This document shows, in pieces, positions 52,020 to 60,374 of a stretch of DNA of 64,000 nucleotides (its first letter is position 1; every line of letters begins with the position of its first letter). Position numbers and translations under genes: made by a program. The notes under the pieces are model-generated. The model saw nothing but the letters and a program-made list of their open reading frames with translations. It searched no databases and was not told where the DNA came from. This stretch comes from an uncultured Aquimarina sp. (GTDB taxonomy: Bacteria > Bacteroidota > Bacteroidia > Flavobacteriales > Flavobacteriaceae): positions 43,701 through 107,700 of the forward strand of contig CANMMM010000019.1 in the NCBI GenBank assembly GCA_947498935.1, written 5' to 3'.

Positions 52020-53636
52020 ATGAAAGATTTATCAGTCTTTAAACAGTTTGCAAAACCAAGCAAATCCATTCAGTTCAAAACAGATGGGAAAGCAGTTATT
52101 TATACCAGGGTATCTACAAAGGAACAAGCAGAGAATAATGCTAGCCTAGAAACCCAGCTCAAATATTGCAAAGAACTTGCAAATAAGAAAGGTATAGAAG
52201 TACTTGAGTATTTTGGTGGTACTTACGAGTCTGCAAAAAGTGATGAGCGCAAACAGTTTCAAAAGATGTTGACTTATGTAAAGAGAAGAAAAGACGTAGG
52301 CTATATCATTGTGTATTCCTATGATAGGTTTTCAAGAACAGGAGCAAATGGAGCATATATTAGCGACCAGCTTAAAAAGCAGGGAATTGTAACTATATCT
52401 GCGACTCAAGAGGTAGATACATCAACGAGTGCTGGTTCATTTCAGCAGAATTTATATTATATGTTTTCTCAGTTTGACAATGAATTGAGAAGGGATAAGT
52501 GCGTTTCTGGTATGAAAGAAAAAATCAGAAAAGGATATTATATTGGTCCATTGCCTTTCGGTTATACCAACTTAAATCCTGGTAATGGAAAAACTCCTGA
52601 ATACATAATTAACGAGCAGGGTAAATTATTAAGGAAAGCTTTTCTTTTGAAGGCAAACCTTGGTTTGGCAAATTCTGAAATCGTGAGGAAGTTTAAAAAG
52701 AAAGGACTTAAAATAACAGAAAAGAGTTTTAGTAAATATCTGAGAAACCCTTTCTATTGTGGGTTAATAATTAGTCCATTACTTCCTGACGAAATAGTAA
52801 TTGGTAAACAACAACCTCTGGTAAATCAAGAGTTGTTTTTAAAGATTAACAACATTCTTTATACAAGACCAGATAACAGAGTTTACAACTCAGAAGACGA
52901 AAATTTGCCTTTAAAATCATTTGTCAAATCTCTTGAATGTAAAACGCCGTATACAGGTTATCTAGTGCGTTCTAAAAACCTGTATTATTATAAAAATAGA
53001 AGAAAGGGTAGTAAAGAAAATAGAAGTGCTAAAAAACTACACCAGACATTTATAGATTTTTTAAATGACTACAAGCTAAGAGATGAAAAGCTTGTAGAGC
53101 CATTGAAGGAAATCATTACAGACAAATTTATCGAGTTAAATTCTGAAAGTATAGAAGATGCTAAACGTGTAGAAGCTGATATTGAAAACCTTCAAAAGCG
53201 TTTGGAACGATTGGAAGAGCGATTTGTTTTTGAAGAGATAACTAAACCGCAATACGATAAATTTAAACAGAAATTAGAGCTAGAAAAACGGGAATTTGAA
53301 AGTAAAAAGCTAAACTTCAAATTTAATAGTTCGAACCTTAGAAAGGCAGTCGATAAGGCAATAGATTACGCTTTGAATCTCCCGTCATTATGGGAGTCTG
53401 GTAATATCGAAACAAAAAGAGCATTGCAATATATGGTGTTCCCCGAGGGAATTTACTATGACTTCAAAAATCACCGAGTTCGAACTTTTAGAGTAAACTC
53501 CATTTTCTCTGCAATCGCAAGTATATCGGGCAATATGGGCGGAAACAAAAAAGAGAATTACCATAAAAATTATGATAATTCTCTTGAAGTGGAGTCGGAG
53601 GGATTCGAACCCTCGTCCAAACAAGGAATACAATAG
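52020..53636 (+). CDS. Large serine recombinase (integrase) ending inside ssrA
   Basis: 538 aa. N-terminal resolvase domain with catalytic S32 (YTRVSTKEQAENN), IIVYSYDRFSRTG and the FSQFDNELRRD helix; recombinase domain (GYYIGPLPFGYTNL and on); coiled coil (about 365-420). The zinc ribbon is eroded: only one Cys of the usual four remains (LECKTPYTGYL). The last 16 codons, translated SEGFEPSSKQGIQ, are antisense to the 3' end of ssrA. It is the recombinase that inserted the element at ssrA. Confidence 0.88.
   Translation: MKDLSVFKQFAKPSKSIQFKTDGKAVIYTRVSTKEQAENNASLETQLKYCKELANKKGIEVLEYFGGTYESAKSDERKQFQKMLTYVKRRKDVGYIIVYSYDRFSRTGANGAYISDQLKKQGIVTISATQEVDTSTSAGSFQQNLYYMFSQFDNELRRDKCVSGMKEKIRKGYYIGPLPFGYTNLNPGNGKTPEYIINEQGKLLRKAFLLKANLGLANSEIVRKFKKKGLKITEKSFSKYLRNPFYCGLIISPLLPDEIVIGKQQPLVNQELFLKINNILYTRPDNRVYNSEDENLPLKSFVKSLECKTPYTGYLVRSKNLYYYKNRRKGSKENRSAKKLHQTFIDFLNDYKLRDEKLVEPLKEIITDKFIELNSESIEDAKRVEADIENLQKRLERLEERFVFEEITKPQYDKFKQKLELEKREFESKKLNFKFNSSNLRKAVDKAIDYALNLPSLWESGNIETKRALQYMVFPEGIYYDFKNHRVRTFRVNSIFSAIASISGNMGGNKKENYHKNYDNSLEVESEGFEPSSKQGIQ
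53546..53584 (-). terminator. Rho-independent terminator of ssrA, inside the integrase gene
   Basis: On the minus strand, arms AGAGAATTA (53552-53560) and TAATTCTCT (53576-53584) with an extra ATAA/TTAT pairing, followed by a U-rich tail (53551-53546 reversed). It follows the tmRNA 3' end within 6 nt and lies within the integrase coding region. Confidence 0.7.
53590..53636. other. Attachment-site region: overlap of ssrA 3' end and integrase 3' end
   Basis: The last 47 bp of the integrase gene are the tmRNA T-arm and 3' acceptor sequence on the opposite strand. Integrases that target ssrA recombine at this part, so the att core lies here or immediately to its left. The exact crossover cannot be set without the second end. 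Confidence 0.55.
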
Positions 53637-53983
53637 CTTTCTACACGCTTAGTTTTTGTTTAATTTTCGATGTAAGACCGATCAAAAACTACCTATCTTA
53701 CACTTATTCTCTTTAGATTCGAAACGCTATCGAGATGCTAGTATTTCTAGGTTTACTTTTACGATACCTCATGATCAATCGCCGTAAACCAAGGCTCTTG
53801 AGAGGTATCCTGCTTGTTCGCCTTGCGAACCGAGGCATTATCCTACTATAATTCAGATTATGCAGCTAGGGCGTAGTTATTCTCGCCGTTTAAAAAAGTT
53901 GAAATATGATATTTACGAGCTATATTCCAGCGCTCGACGTGCTTACCACTCTATTCATCTCGCTGTCAAAACCAGTCGACCCC
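53590..53983 (-). ncRNA. ssrA: Transfer-messenger RNA (tmRNA)
   Basis: The 5' end GGGGTCGACTGGTTTTGACA (at 53983 and down) and the 3' end GGTTCGAATCCCTCCGACTCC (T-arm and acceptor, ending at discriminator 53590) form a 7-bp acceptor stem GGGGUCG/CGACUCC with one G-U pair. The tag reading frame gives GENNYALAA and stop, in the region near 53870. CCA is not encoded. It rescues stalled ribosomes. The integrated element abuts its 3' side. Confidence 0.95.
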
Positions 53984-54025
53984 GTATGAATACCCTATGC
54001 TTATTTTTATTCTGCATCGGGTCGG

Positions 54026-54033
54026 CAAATATA
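54026..54033 (-). promoter_or_regulatory. Possible ssrA promoter -7 box
   Basis: TATATTTG on the minus strand fits the Bacteroidota -7 consensus TAnnTTTG, about 43-50 bp upstream of the mature tmRNA 5' end. No clear -33 box is seen, so confidence is low. Confidence 0.35.
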
Positions 54034-54093
54034 ATCATATTTGTCATATCTTAGTCGCGCTTTTAAAGAAACAATTCTTATACCATATTATCT

Positions 54094-55305
54094 ATGCTTA
54101 CATTTGGAATACTCAAAGAGCGCAAAAGTCCGCCAGATCGTCGTGTGGTGTTTACGCCCAATGGTTTAACTGACGTAGTGTCGCAATTCCCAATGGCTTC
54201 ATTTGTGGTAGAAAGTTCTGACATACGTGCTTTTGACGATGCGTCGTATGTAGCGGCTGGATTTCCGATTGTAACTGATGTCACTGGATGCGATGTGTTA
54301 TTGGGGGTGAAAGAAGTGCCAATCGACGCATTGATCCCTGATAAAAAGTATTTTTTCTTTTCGCATACGATCAAGAAACAACCATACAATAGAGCGTTAT
54401 TACAGGCTGTACTGGAAAAAAACATCGAGTTATACGACCATGAGGTGATTGTGAATGCCAAAGGGTTTCGCTTGATTGGTTTTGGACGGTATGCGGGTAT
54501 TGTAGGTACGTATAATGGGTTTCGAGCTTTTGGGTTAAAACATGCTAGTTTTGAACTGCCCAAAGCAACTACATTATCAGATCAGGCTGCCTTGATAACT
54601 GAGTTAAGGCAATTACAATTACCTCCTATAAAAATAGTACTTACAGGTACGGGTAAGGTAGGAAGTGGGGCTAAAGAGATGTTAGATGCGATGCAGATCA
54701 AAGAGGTTTCTGTGTCTGATTATTTACAGAACACTTATGATCACCCTGTCTATGTACAGATCGATGTATTGGATTATAACAAGCGAAAGGATGGACAGAT
54801 ATTAGATAAATCAGATTTTTATACCCATCCATCGGATTATGAAATTGATTTTATGCGATTTGCCAAAGTATCAGATTTATATATTGCGGGACATTTTTAT
54901 GGAGATGGAGCTCCGTATATCTTTACGCGAGAAGATGCGAAGTCTGATGATTTTAATATTAGTGTAGTCGCTGATATTTCGTGTGATGTTGATGGGCCTG
55001 TGGCATCTACGATACGCTCTTCTACCATAGCAGATCCTATTTATGGGTATAATCCTGTGAGTGAAATGGAAACTGCCTATACAGATCCTAATGCGATAGC
55101 AGTTATGGCTGTAGATAATTTGCCTTGCGAATTGCCTAAAGATGCTAGCGAGGGGTTTGGTGCGATGTTTCTAGGGCATGTGATTCCTGCTTTTTTTAAT
55201 GAAGATGCCGATGGTATCTTGGCACGTGCTCGAATGACAGAAAATGGAAAATTAACTCCCAGATATGCCTATCTACAGGAGTATGTAGATGGTGTAGAAT
55301 CTTAA
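54094..55305 (+). CDS. NAD(P)-dependent oxidoreductase, saccharopine/alanine dehydrogenase-like
   Basis: 403 aa. N-terminal AlaDh/PNT-like half ([21 protein letters not shown]), Rossmann glycine pattern ([17 protein letters not shown] about 181-197) and an acidic C-terminal metal- or substrate-site stretch ([13 protein letters not shown]). Similar to saccharopine dehydrogenase (NAD, lysine-forming) relatives common in Flavobacteria. Soluble. A chromosomal gene, right of ssrA, followed by pyrF with a 13-bp gap, so probably co-transcribed. Confidence 0.75.
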   Translation: MLTFGILKERKSPPDRRVVFTPNGLTDVVSQFPMASFVVESSDIRAFDDASYVAAGFPIVTDVTGCDVLLGVKEVPIDALIPDKKYFFFSHTIKKQPYNRALLQAVLEKNIELYDHEVIVNAKGFRLIGFGRYAGIVGTYNGFRAFGLKHASFELPKATTLSDQAALITELRQLQLPPIKIVLTGTGKVGSGAKEMLDAMQIKEVSVSDYLQNTYDHPVYVQIDVLDYNKRKDGQILDKSDFYTHPSDYEIDFMRFAKVSDLYIAGHFYGDGAPYIFTREDAKSDDFNISVVADISCDVDGPVASTIRSSTIADPIYGYNPVSEMETAYTDPNAIAVMAVDNLPCELPKDASEGFGAMFLGHVIPAFFNEDADGILARARMTENGKLTPRYAYLQEYVDGVES

Positions 55306-55318
55306 ATATAGTATATTA

Positions 55319-56155
55319 ATGACTACTCAGGAACTTGTAAATCAAATATGGAAAAAGAAATCATTTCTATGTATTGGTTTGGATGTGGATCTTGCTAAGA
55401 TTCCTCCTCATTTATTGAAAGAAGAAGATCCTATTTTTGAATTCAATAAAAAAATTATAGATGCTACACATCATTTGGCGGTAGCTTATAAACCGAATAC
55501 TGCTTTTTATGAGGCGTATGGTTTAAAGGGATGGCAGTCGCTAGAAAAGACGATTCAATATCTCAATAAAAATTATCCAGAAATTTATACGATTGCTGAT
55601 GCGAAGCGTGGTGATATAGGTAATACGAGTACGATGTATGCCAAGGCTTTTTTCGAAGATTTGGCTTTTGATTCTGTTACCATTGCGCCGTATATGGGAA
55701 AGGATTCTGTAGAACCTTTCTTAGCATTTAAGGATAAGCATACCATTTTATTGGCCTTGACGTCTAATCAAGGTGCTTTTGATTTTCAGACTCAAAAAAT
55801 TGATGATAAGGAGCTGTATAAACATGTATTGGAAACTTCGAAGAAGTGGAATCATGCAGACCGACTGATGTATGTGGTAGGTGCTACGAAATCTGAATAT
55901 TTTAAAGAGATACGAGCGATTATACCTGATAGTTTCTTATTGGTGCCAGGTATAGGGGCTCAGGGTGGTAATTTGCAAGATGTGTGTGCATATGGAATGA
56001 ACGCTCAGGTGGGGTTGTTAATCAATTCATCTAGAGGGATTATCTATGCTTCTAATGATGTTAATTTCGAAGCTGCTGCAATGCAAAAAGCATTGGAGTT
56101 ACAAGAGCAAATGGCTACCATACTTGCGGAGAGTTCGATTGCACAAAATAGCTAG
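55319..56155 (+). CDS. pyrF: Orotidine 5'-phosphate decarboxylase (group 2)
   Basis: 278 aa. Catalyses the last step of UMP synthesis. Group 2 features: FLCIGLDVD near the N-terminus, catalytic [10 protein letters not shown] (K96, D99), SVTIAPYMG, and the phosphate-binding [10 protein letters not shown]. Full length. Followed by a hairpin terminator at 56168-56208. Confidence 0.95.
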   Translation: MTTQELVNQIWKKKSFLCIGLDVDLAKIPPHLLKEEDPIFEFNKKIIDATHHLAVAYKPNTAFYEAYGLKGWQSLEKTIQYLNKNYPEIYTIADAKRGDIGNTSTMYAKAFFEDLAFDSVTIAPYMGKDSVEPFLAFKDKHTILLALTSNQGAFDFQTQKIDDKELYKHVLETSKKWNHADRLMYVVGATKSEYFKEIRAIIPDSFLLVPGIGAQGGNLQDVCAYGMNAQVGLLINSSRGIIYASNDVNFEAAAMQKALELQEQMATILAESSIAQNS

Positions 56156-56167
56156 AACACGAATATA

Positions 56168-56208
56168 TGTATCGTAGCTAATAAGCTAACTTTTTTAGCT
56201 ACGATACA
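56168..56208 (+). terminator. Hairpin terminator after pyrF
   Basis: Perfect 12-bp arms TGTATCGTAGCT (56168-56179) and AGCTACGATACA (56197-56208). The loop contains a run of T. No strong T tail after the stem. It may serve both strands. Confidence 0.65.
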
Positions 56209-56253
56209 CAAGGTTTCGGTGCTTACCACCTTTTTTTTAATACATCATTTGTT

Positions 56254-56370
56254 TTAGTGTCTATTGGCATCGAATACCTGTTTAGCATATCCGAAGAGTC
56301 CATAAGCCATTAATACAGCAAAAACTGCAATGATTCCATAAATGATGATGTTAAGTACAATTGAATTCAT
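56254..56370 (-). CDS. Small single-helix membrane protein, 38 aa
   Basis: Reads MNSIVLNIIIYGIIAVFAVL and on to a short Lys/Asp tail ending ANRH. One membrane helix covering most of the protein. Good start and stop in an otherwise gene-free gap, but no homology recognised. Confidence 0.45.
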   Translation of the reverse strand: MNSIVLNIIIYGIIAVFAVLMAYGLFGYAKQVFDANRH

Positions 56371-56465
56371 AGCCCTAAAATTTAAAATTATATGTTTAAT
56401 TTACGGAAAAAAACAAATGTAAGTCAAGTGTTTTTTGCTGATTTATAGATGTTTATGATTTTTTT

Positions 56466-57251
56466 ATGATTATTAAAGATCAATTAGGAAATGCTGTTTC
56501 AGTGTCTACAGCTCCTTATCGGATTGTGTCTTTGGTGCCATCACTTACAGAATTAGTAGTACATCTGGGGCTAGAACAAGCACTTGTGGGGATCACAAAG
56601 TTCTGCGTATTTCCTGATCATCTCCGAAAGGATAAAATAATAGTTGGCGGTACTAAAAAAGTAAATTATGAGCGTATAGCAGCTTTGCAGCCTACTATAA
56701 TCTTGTGCAATAAAGAGGAGAATACTAAAGAAATTGTAACAACTTTGGCAACACAGTTTGCAGTACATGTATCGATGATTGCTTCTATAAGTGATGCTTT
56801 GGAATTGATCGCGCAGTATGGGGTGCTGTTTGATGTAGCGCATGCTGCTAGTGAATTGATACGCGATATTAAACATACAAAGAGTGTTTTTACACACAGA
56901 CTACAGCGGCAGCCTCATCGAAAGGTACTTTATTTTATATGGAAATCGCCATGGATGCTTGCAGGTAGAGATACGTTTATAGATCACATGCTTTCTGTAA
57001 ATGGGTTTACGAATTTAGCTAGTGCTACTAGGTATCCTGAGATTGCTATAGAATCGCTAATGGACTACAAAGAGGTGACGGATGTTTTTCTGTCTTCTGA
57101 GCCGTATCCGTTTCAGGAGAGGCATGTGGCTGAGCTAAGAGAAGTATTGCCAGCTTCTGTACGAATCACTTTAGTGGATGGAACATATTTTTCTTGGTAT
57201 GGATCTCGAATAAAAGAGGCTTTTGCTTACTTTACGTCATTATATTTATAG
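56466..57251 (+). CDS. Helical-backbone metal receptor (BtuF-like)
   Basis: 261 aa. Two alpha/beta lobes joined by a long helix (about 105-140), RIVSLVPSLTELVVHLGL at the start and VDGTYFSWYGSRIKEA at the end are typical of cobalamin/iron-siderophore binding proteins of the BtuF/FecB type. No signal peptide, so either it is anchored otherwise or the gene product is cytoplasmic. Alone, without transporter genes. Confidence 0.7.
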   Translation: MIIKDQLGNAVSVSTAPYRIVSLVPSLTELVVHLGLEQALVGITKFCVFPDHLRKDKIIVGGTKKVNYERIAALQPTIILCNKEENTKEIVTTLATQFAVHVSMIASISDALELIAQYGVLFDVAHAASELIRDIKHTKSVFTHRLQRQPHRKVLYFIWKSPWMLAGRDTFIDHMLSVNGFTNLASATRYPEIAIESLMDYKEVTDVFLSSEPYPFQERHVAELREVLPASVRITLVDGTYFSWYGSRIKEAFAYFTSLYL

Positions 57252-57421
57252 TGTTTTGTAGTTTGAATAAGGTTTCTTTGGAGGTAGATGAAGTTGTTTT
57301 AGTGGCTATATAAGAACCCTAACTTCACTTTTTACATAAATTGAGAAAGTTTAAACCACTTCTTTCTAAAAATGCTGTTTGCTAATGAATAAGTTAGTAA
57401 ATTTACGATATTATATAATGT

Positions 57422-58204
57422 ATGCTTAATTATTCTACATATCATCATCCAGAAAATACAGAGTGGGTTACTTTTGTTCATGGAGCTGGAGGGAGTTCTT
57501 CTATCTGGTTTAAGCAAGTGAGAGAATTTCGAAAATATTTTAATGTGCTTTTATTAGATCTAAGAGGTCACGGAAATTCTAAACCTTTACTAAAGGATGC
57601 GTTTAATTCTAAATATACTTTCGATTCAATTACTGAGGATATTATAGAGGTGATCCATAAAGAGGGGATCAAAACGTCTCATTTTATAGGGATTTCTCTA
57701 GGAACCATATTGATACGTAATATAGCAGAAAAGCATCCGCATCTGGTAAGTAGTATGGTGATGGGGGGAGCTATTATGAAGCTTAATTTTAGGTCACAGG
57801 TATTGATGAAATTAGGTGTGCTGTTTAAGTCGGTAGTACCTTATATGCTGCTGTATAAGTTTTTTGCCTTTATCATTATGCCTAAAAAGAATCATAAGCA
57901 ATCTCGCTTATTGTTCGTGAATGAGGCTAAGAAATTGTATCAAAAAGAATTTGTACGGTGGTTTAAACTAACTTCTGAGATCAATCCTTTACTACGTTTT
58001 TTTAGAGACAAGGATATTAAAATCCCGACATTGTATCTGATGGGAGAAGAGGATTATTTGTTCTTGCCATCGATTCAAAAGATTGTATCTATTCATACCT
58101 TATCTGAATTGCATGTCGTAAAAGACGCTGGACATGTGGTGAATGTAGAAAAGCCTGAGGTGTTTAATGAAACATCGATTCATTTTATACAGCAATTATC
58201 ATAA
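57422..58204 (+). CDS. Alpha/beta hydrolase
   Basis: 260 aa. Oxyanion motif VHGAGG (19-24), nucleophile elbow GISLGT with S92, acid in EEDYLF and catalytic His in DAGHVVNVEKP near the C-terminus. Substrate unknown. Soluble, monocistronic. Confidence 0.85.
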   Translation: MLNYSTYHHPENTEWVTFVHGAGGSSSIWFKQVREFRKYFNVLLLDLRGHGNSKPLLKDAFNSKYTFDSITEDIIEVIHKEGIKTSHFIGISLGTILIRNIAEKHPHLVSSMVMGGAIMKLNFRSQVLMKLGVLFKSVVPYMLLYKFFAFIIMPKKNHKQSRLLFVNEAKKLYQKEFVRWFKLTSEINPLLRFFRDKDIKIPTLYLMGEEDYLFLPSIQKIVSIHTLSELHVVKDAGHVVNVEKPEVFNETSIHFIQQLS

Positions 58205-58395
58205 CATTACTCTTTTTTGCTTATTGTATTGTCTTTTGAATAAAGTCATGTACTATTTTTTATAATGAACCTTAGCTATATATACCTATAATGGAGCTAA
58301 TAGTTGGCTTTGTACTGTTATAATATAATAAACTTTTTTAGGAATTTACCGAAAGTGAAAAAGCGACTGTATTGTGGTAGCTACATGATCGTTAT

Positions 58396-58572
58396 TTAAG
58401 ACTGTGGTTGTTCTATTTTTTGGATTTCTAGAAGTATCTTATGTGCTTGATCGTGTAGGAAATCACTTTTTTGCTTGTCTTTTATAGCGGTTTGGTAAGA
58501 GCGTTTCATGAGTTTACAGTATTGAAGCTGTAGTTTTTGCAACTCTGTTTTTTCTCTTATCCATTTAAGCAT
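58396..58572 (-). CDS. Lacal_2735 family small protein
   Basis: 58 aa from the Met at 58572 (MLKWIREKTELQKLQLQY); an earlier Met at 58602 adds ten residues. Helical, Lys/Gln-rich, with KLMKRSYQTAIKDKQKSD, the pattern of this Flavobacteria-specific family of unknown function. Confidence 0.65.
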   Translation of the reverse strand: MLKWIREKTELQKLQLQYCKLMKRSYQTAIKDKQKSDFLHDQAHKILLEIQKIEQPQS

Positions 58573-58740
58573 AATTGTAATTTTGACGATTGTTGGGTGC
58601 AAATATATTGGATAGCATTTCTAAATTTTCTTAACGCGGCGTTAAGCTTCTTTTAATTAGCTATTAAAAACAAAAAGCTAAGATGAGTTTAATATTAAAA
58701 AAGATGAAGAAATGTAAAGGAAACGGGGGTTGTATTTATT

Positions 58741-58829
58741 GCGTTAGGGATAGCAGAGGAAATCCCGCAGTCCCGACCTTAGGAGGGCGAGGAATTGGAA
58801 CGAATAGCCCGACCCTTGGGGAACGCCCA
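58741..58829 (+). ncRNA. Structured intergenic element of the flavobacterial GCGTTAGGGAT...AACGCCC type
   Basis: GCGTT (58741-58745) pairs with AACGC (58822-58826); GGGAT/ATCCC and CCC/GGG pairs form internal hairpins. I recall similar GCGTTAGGGAT...GCCCGACC...AACGCCC blocks between genes in Flavobacteriia; whether this is the Rfam Flavo-1 family cannot be decided here. Strand uncertain. Confidence 0.4.
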
Positions 58830-58848
58830 TATTATATAGCAGTACATT

Positions 58849-58907
58849 AAAAAAGGAAAAAGGCCACCGGATCAAAAGCAACACGTACTTTTGGTGGTAA
58901 CCTTTTT
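58849..58907 (-). terminator. Terminator of the susCD operon
   Basis: On the minus strand a hairpin with arms around GGTTACCACCAAAAG and CTTTTGATCCGGTGGCC, then a T-rich tail (complement of 58849-58860). It lies 70 bp downstream of the susD-like gene. Confidence 0.6.
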
Positions 58908-58976
58908 CAACACACACATTTATTAAGTTCTATCTACGCTGTTATAAGCTAGGCTATATACAGCAAGAGTTATGAA

Positions 58977-60338
58977 CTAATAACCATCATTTTGTCCTAG
59001 ATTAGGGTTTACGTTCCTTTCGTTTTGAGGAATCGGAAGGATCAGGTTTGGATCATCGAATGTATAGGATCCAACGGGTAATTCTAATCTTTTAAAGTCG
59101 TGTAATTTATGGCCTTCGAAGGCAAATTCTCTTAATCTTTCTAAGATGATGTCTGAAAAAGTTACTTCATCTAATAAGCTGGCACCTGCTCTATAACGTA
59201 ATACGTCTACATCATCAAATGGATCTGCTCCAATAGTGGTATCGAGTCTAAAGTTACTTTCTGCTCTAATCAGATACATTTCTGGAAGTCTGATAAAAGG
59301 GATATTAGCATTGCCAACTAGCCATTTGTAGCTAGCTATTTCTGAGCCTGTCTGATTGTCTACGTATAGGTAATTCCCTCTGGCGTCATTAAAGTCGTCA
59401 AAGATTTCGAAAAATTGTTCTTCTACAGAGATATCTGGGTTACCGGGTCTTCCTCCGAATCGCTCGGTAGCCCAAAAAGTATTCATAAGGTTGGTGCCGT
59501 CTGAGTCAGTAATTTGCCATGCAAAGATGTCTTCTGTAGAGTTGTCATCGTTGTTAAAGGCATCATCGATGGTCTCGGCTAATTTGTATTGTCCAGACTC
59601 AATCACCTCATTGGCGTAGTCTCTAGCTAATTCGTAATCGCCAATCTGTAGGTATATTCTAGCTAATAGGGCTTTTGCAGCATTGCTATTAGCGAATGAG
59701 CCGTTGTTTGCAGGTAGTAGGTCTACTGCTTCGATCAGATCATTGATGATAAAGTTGTATACTTCTCCTATGGTGTTTCTAGTAGGAAACGTAATGTCAT
59801 CTAACGAGAGTACTGGAGCTTTGATAATCGGTACTCCGGGTTGATCGGCGTTACTTCTGTTATTATGATGCTTTGCAAAGAAGAGAACTAAATCATAGTA
59901 TACGACAGCTCTTAGGAATTTAGCTTCTCCTTTTATGGGATTACTAATGTCTTCGCTTTCGTAAAGGTCTAAGTGGTCGAGTACGATGTTTACTTGGTTG
60001 CTGATTTCGTACTGATTAACCCAAAAATCACTAACGAAACTATTGGTCGTTTTGATATTTTTATTGTTGATTTCTCCAAATTCTGTAAATGTACCGTTCC
60101 ATTTTAGGGCACCAGCATTGGCAAGGAGTTCGGAAATGGTGGTAATTTGACCGCCATAACTTGCACCTTGTGCGGCCTGTGCATAGGCTCCTGTAAGGAT
60201 ATTGGTTATTTTTTCTGGGGTGTCATATGCTTCATCAGCATTGAGCCCTTGCTTAGGGGTGGTTTCTAATCGGTCTTCACAGCTAGCTAGTAGTAGTGTG
60301 ATGGCAGCGAAAAAGAGTATATGAATAGATGCTTTCAT
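58977..60338 (-). CDS. SusD/RagB-like nutrient-binding lipoprotein
   Basis: 453 aa. Lipoprotein signal with lipobox LASC (C20), TPR-like helices (AAKALLARIYLQIGDYELARDYA), and the C-terminal FIRLPEMYLIRAE and LRYRAGA motifs of SusD proteins. Surface-exposed glycan- or ligand-binding partner of the TonB-dependent receptor upstream. Substrate cannot be told; no CAZyme in the window. Confidence 0.93.
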   Translation of the reverse strand: MKASIHILFFAAITLLLASCEDRLETTPKQGLNADEAYDTPEKITNILTGAYAQAAQGASYGGQITTISELLANAGALKWNGTFTEFGEINNKNIKTTNSFVSDFWVNQYEISNQVNIVLDHLDLYESEDISNPIKGEAKFLRAVVYYDLVLFFAKHHNNRSNADQPGVPIIKAPVLSLDDITFPTRNTIGEVYNFIINDLIEAVDLLPANNGSFANSNAAKALLARIYLQIGDYELARDYANEVIESGQYKLAETIDDAFNNDDNSTEDIFAWQITDSDGTNLMNTFWATERFGGRPGNPDISVEEQFFEIFDDFNDARGNYLYVDNQTGSEIASYKWLVGNANIPFIRLPEMYLIRAESNFRLDTTIGADPFDDVDVLRYRAGASLLDEVTFSDIILERLREFAFEGHKLHDFKRLELPVGSYTFDDPNLILPIPQNERNVNPNLGQNDGY

Positions 60339-60374
60339 GGGATTGAGATTGTGTTACGTTTAGTCTGATAGGGG

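Larger units (their letters stand above)
1..53636. mobile_element. Integrated virus-like element with defence and metal-resistance cargo (right end at ssrA; left end outside window)
   Basis: The right boundary is supported by a large serine recombinase gene whose 3' end overlaps the 3' end of the tmRNA gene. Core genes (11175-24249, 27616-29975, 33415-36436, 37768-50562) are nearly all on the minus strand, while cargo genes are mostly on the plus strand and sit in gaps between core modules. A 12-bp palindrome is common left of ssrA and was not seen right of it. No second copy of the ssrA 3' end was noticed, so the left limit is unknown. Including the cus genes and Wadjet is an inference from that palindrome and from their position. 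Confidence 0.6.

Noticed and set aside
1..53636. Insertion sequences
   Set aside because: No transposase of any known family and no terminal inverted repeats were noticed.
53590..53640. A tRNA gene at the integrase end
   Set aside because: The T-arm and acceptor belong to tmRNA: the 5' half is 350 bp away with the tag reading frame in between.
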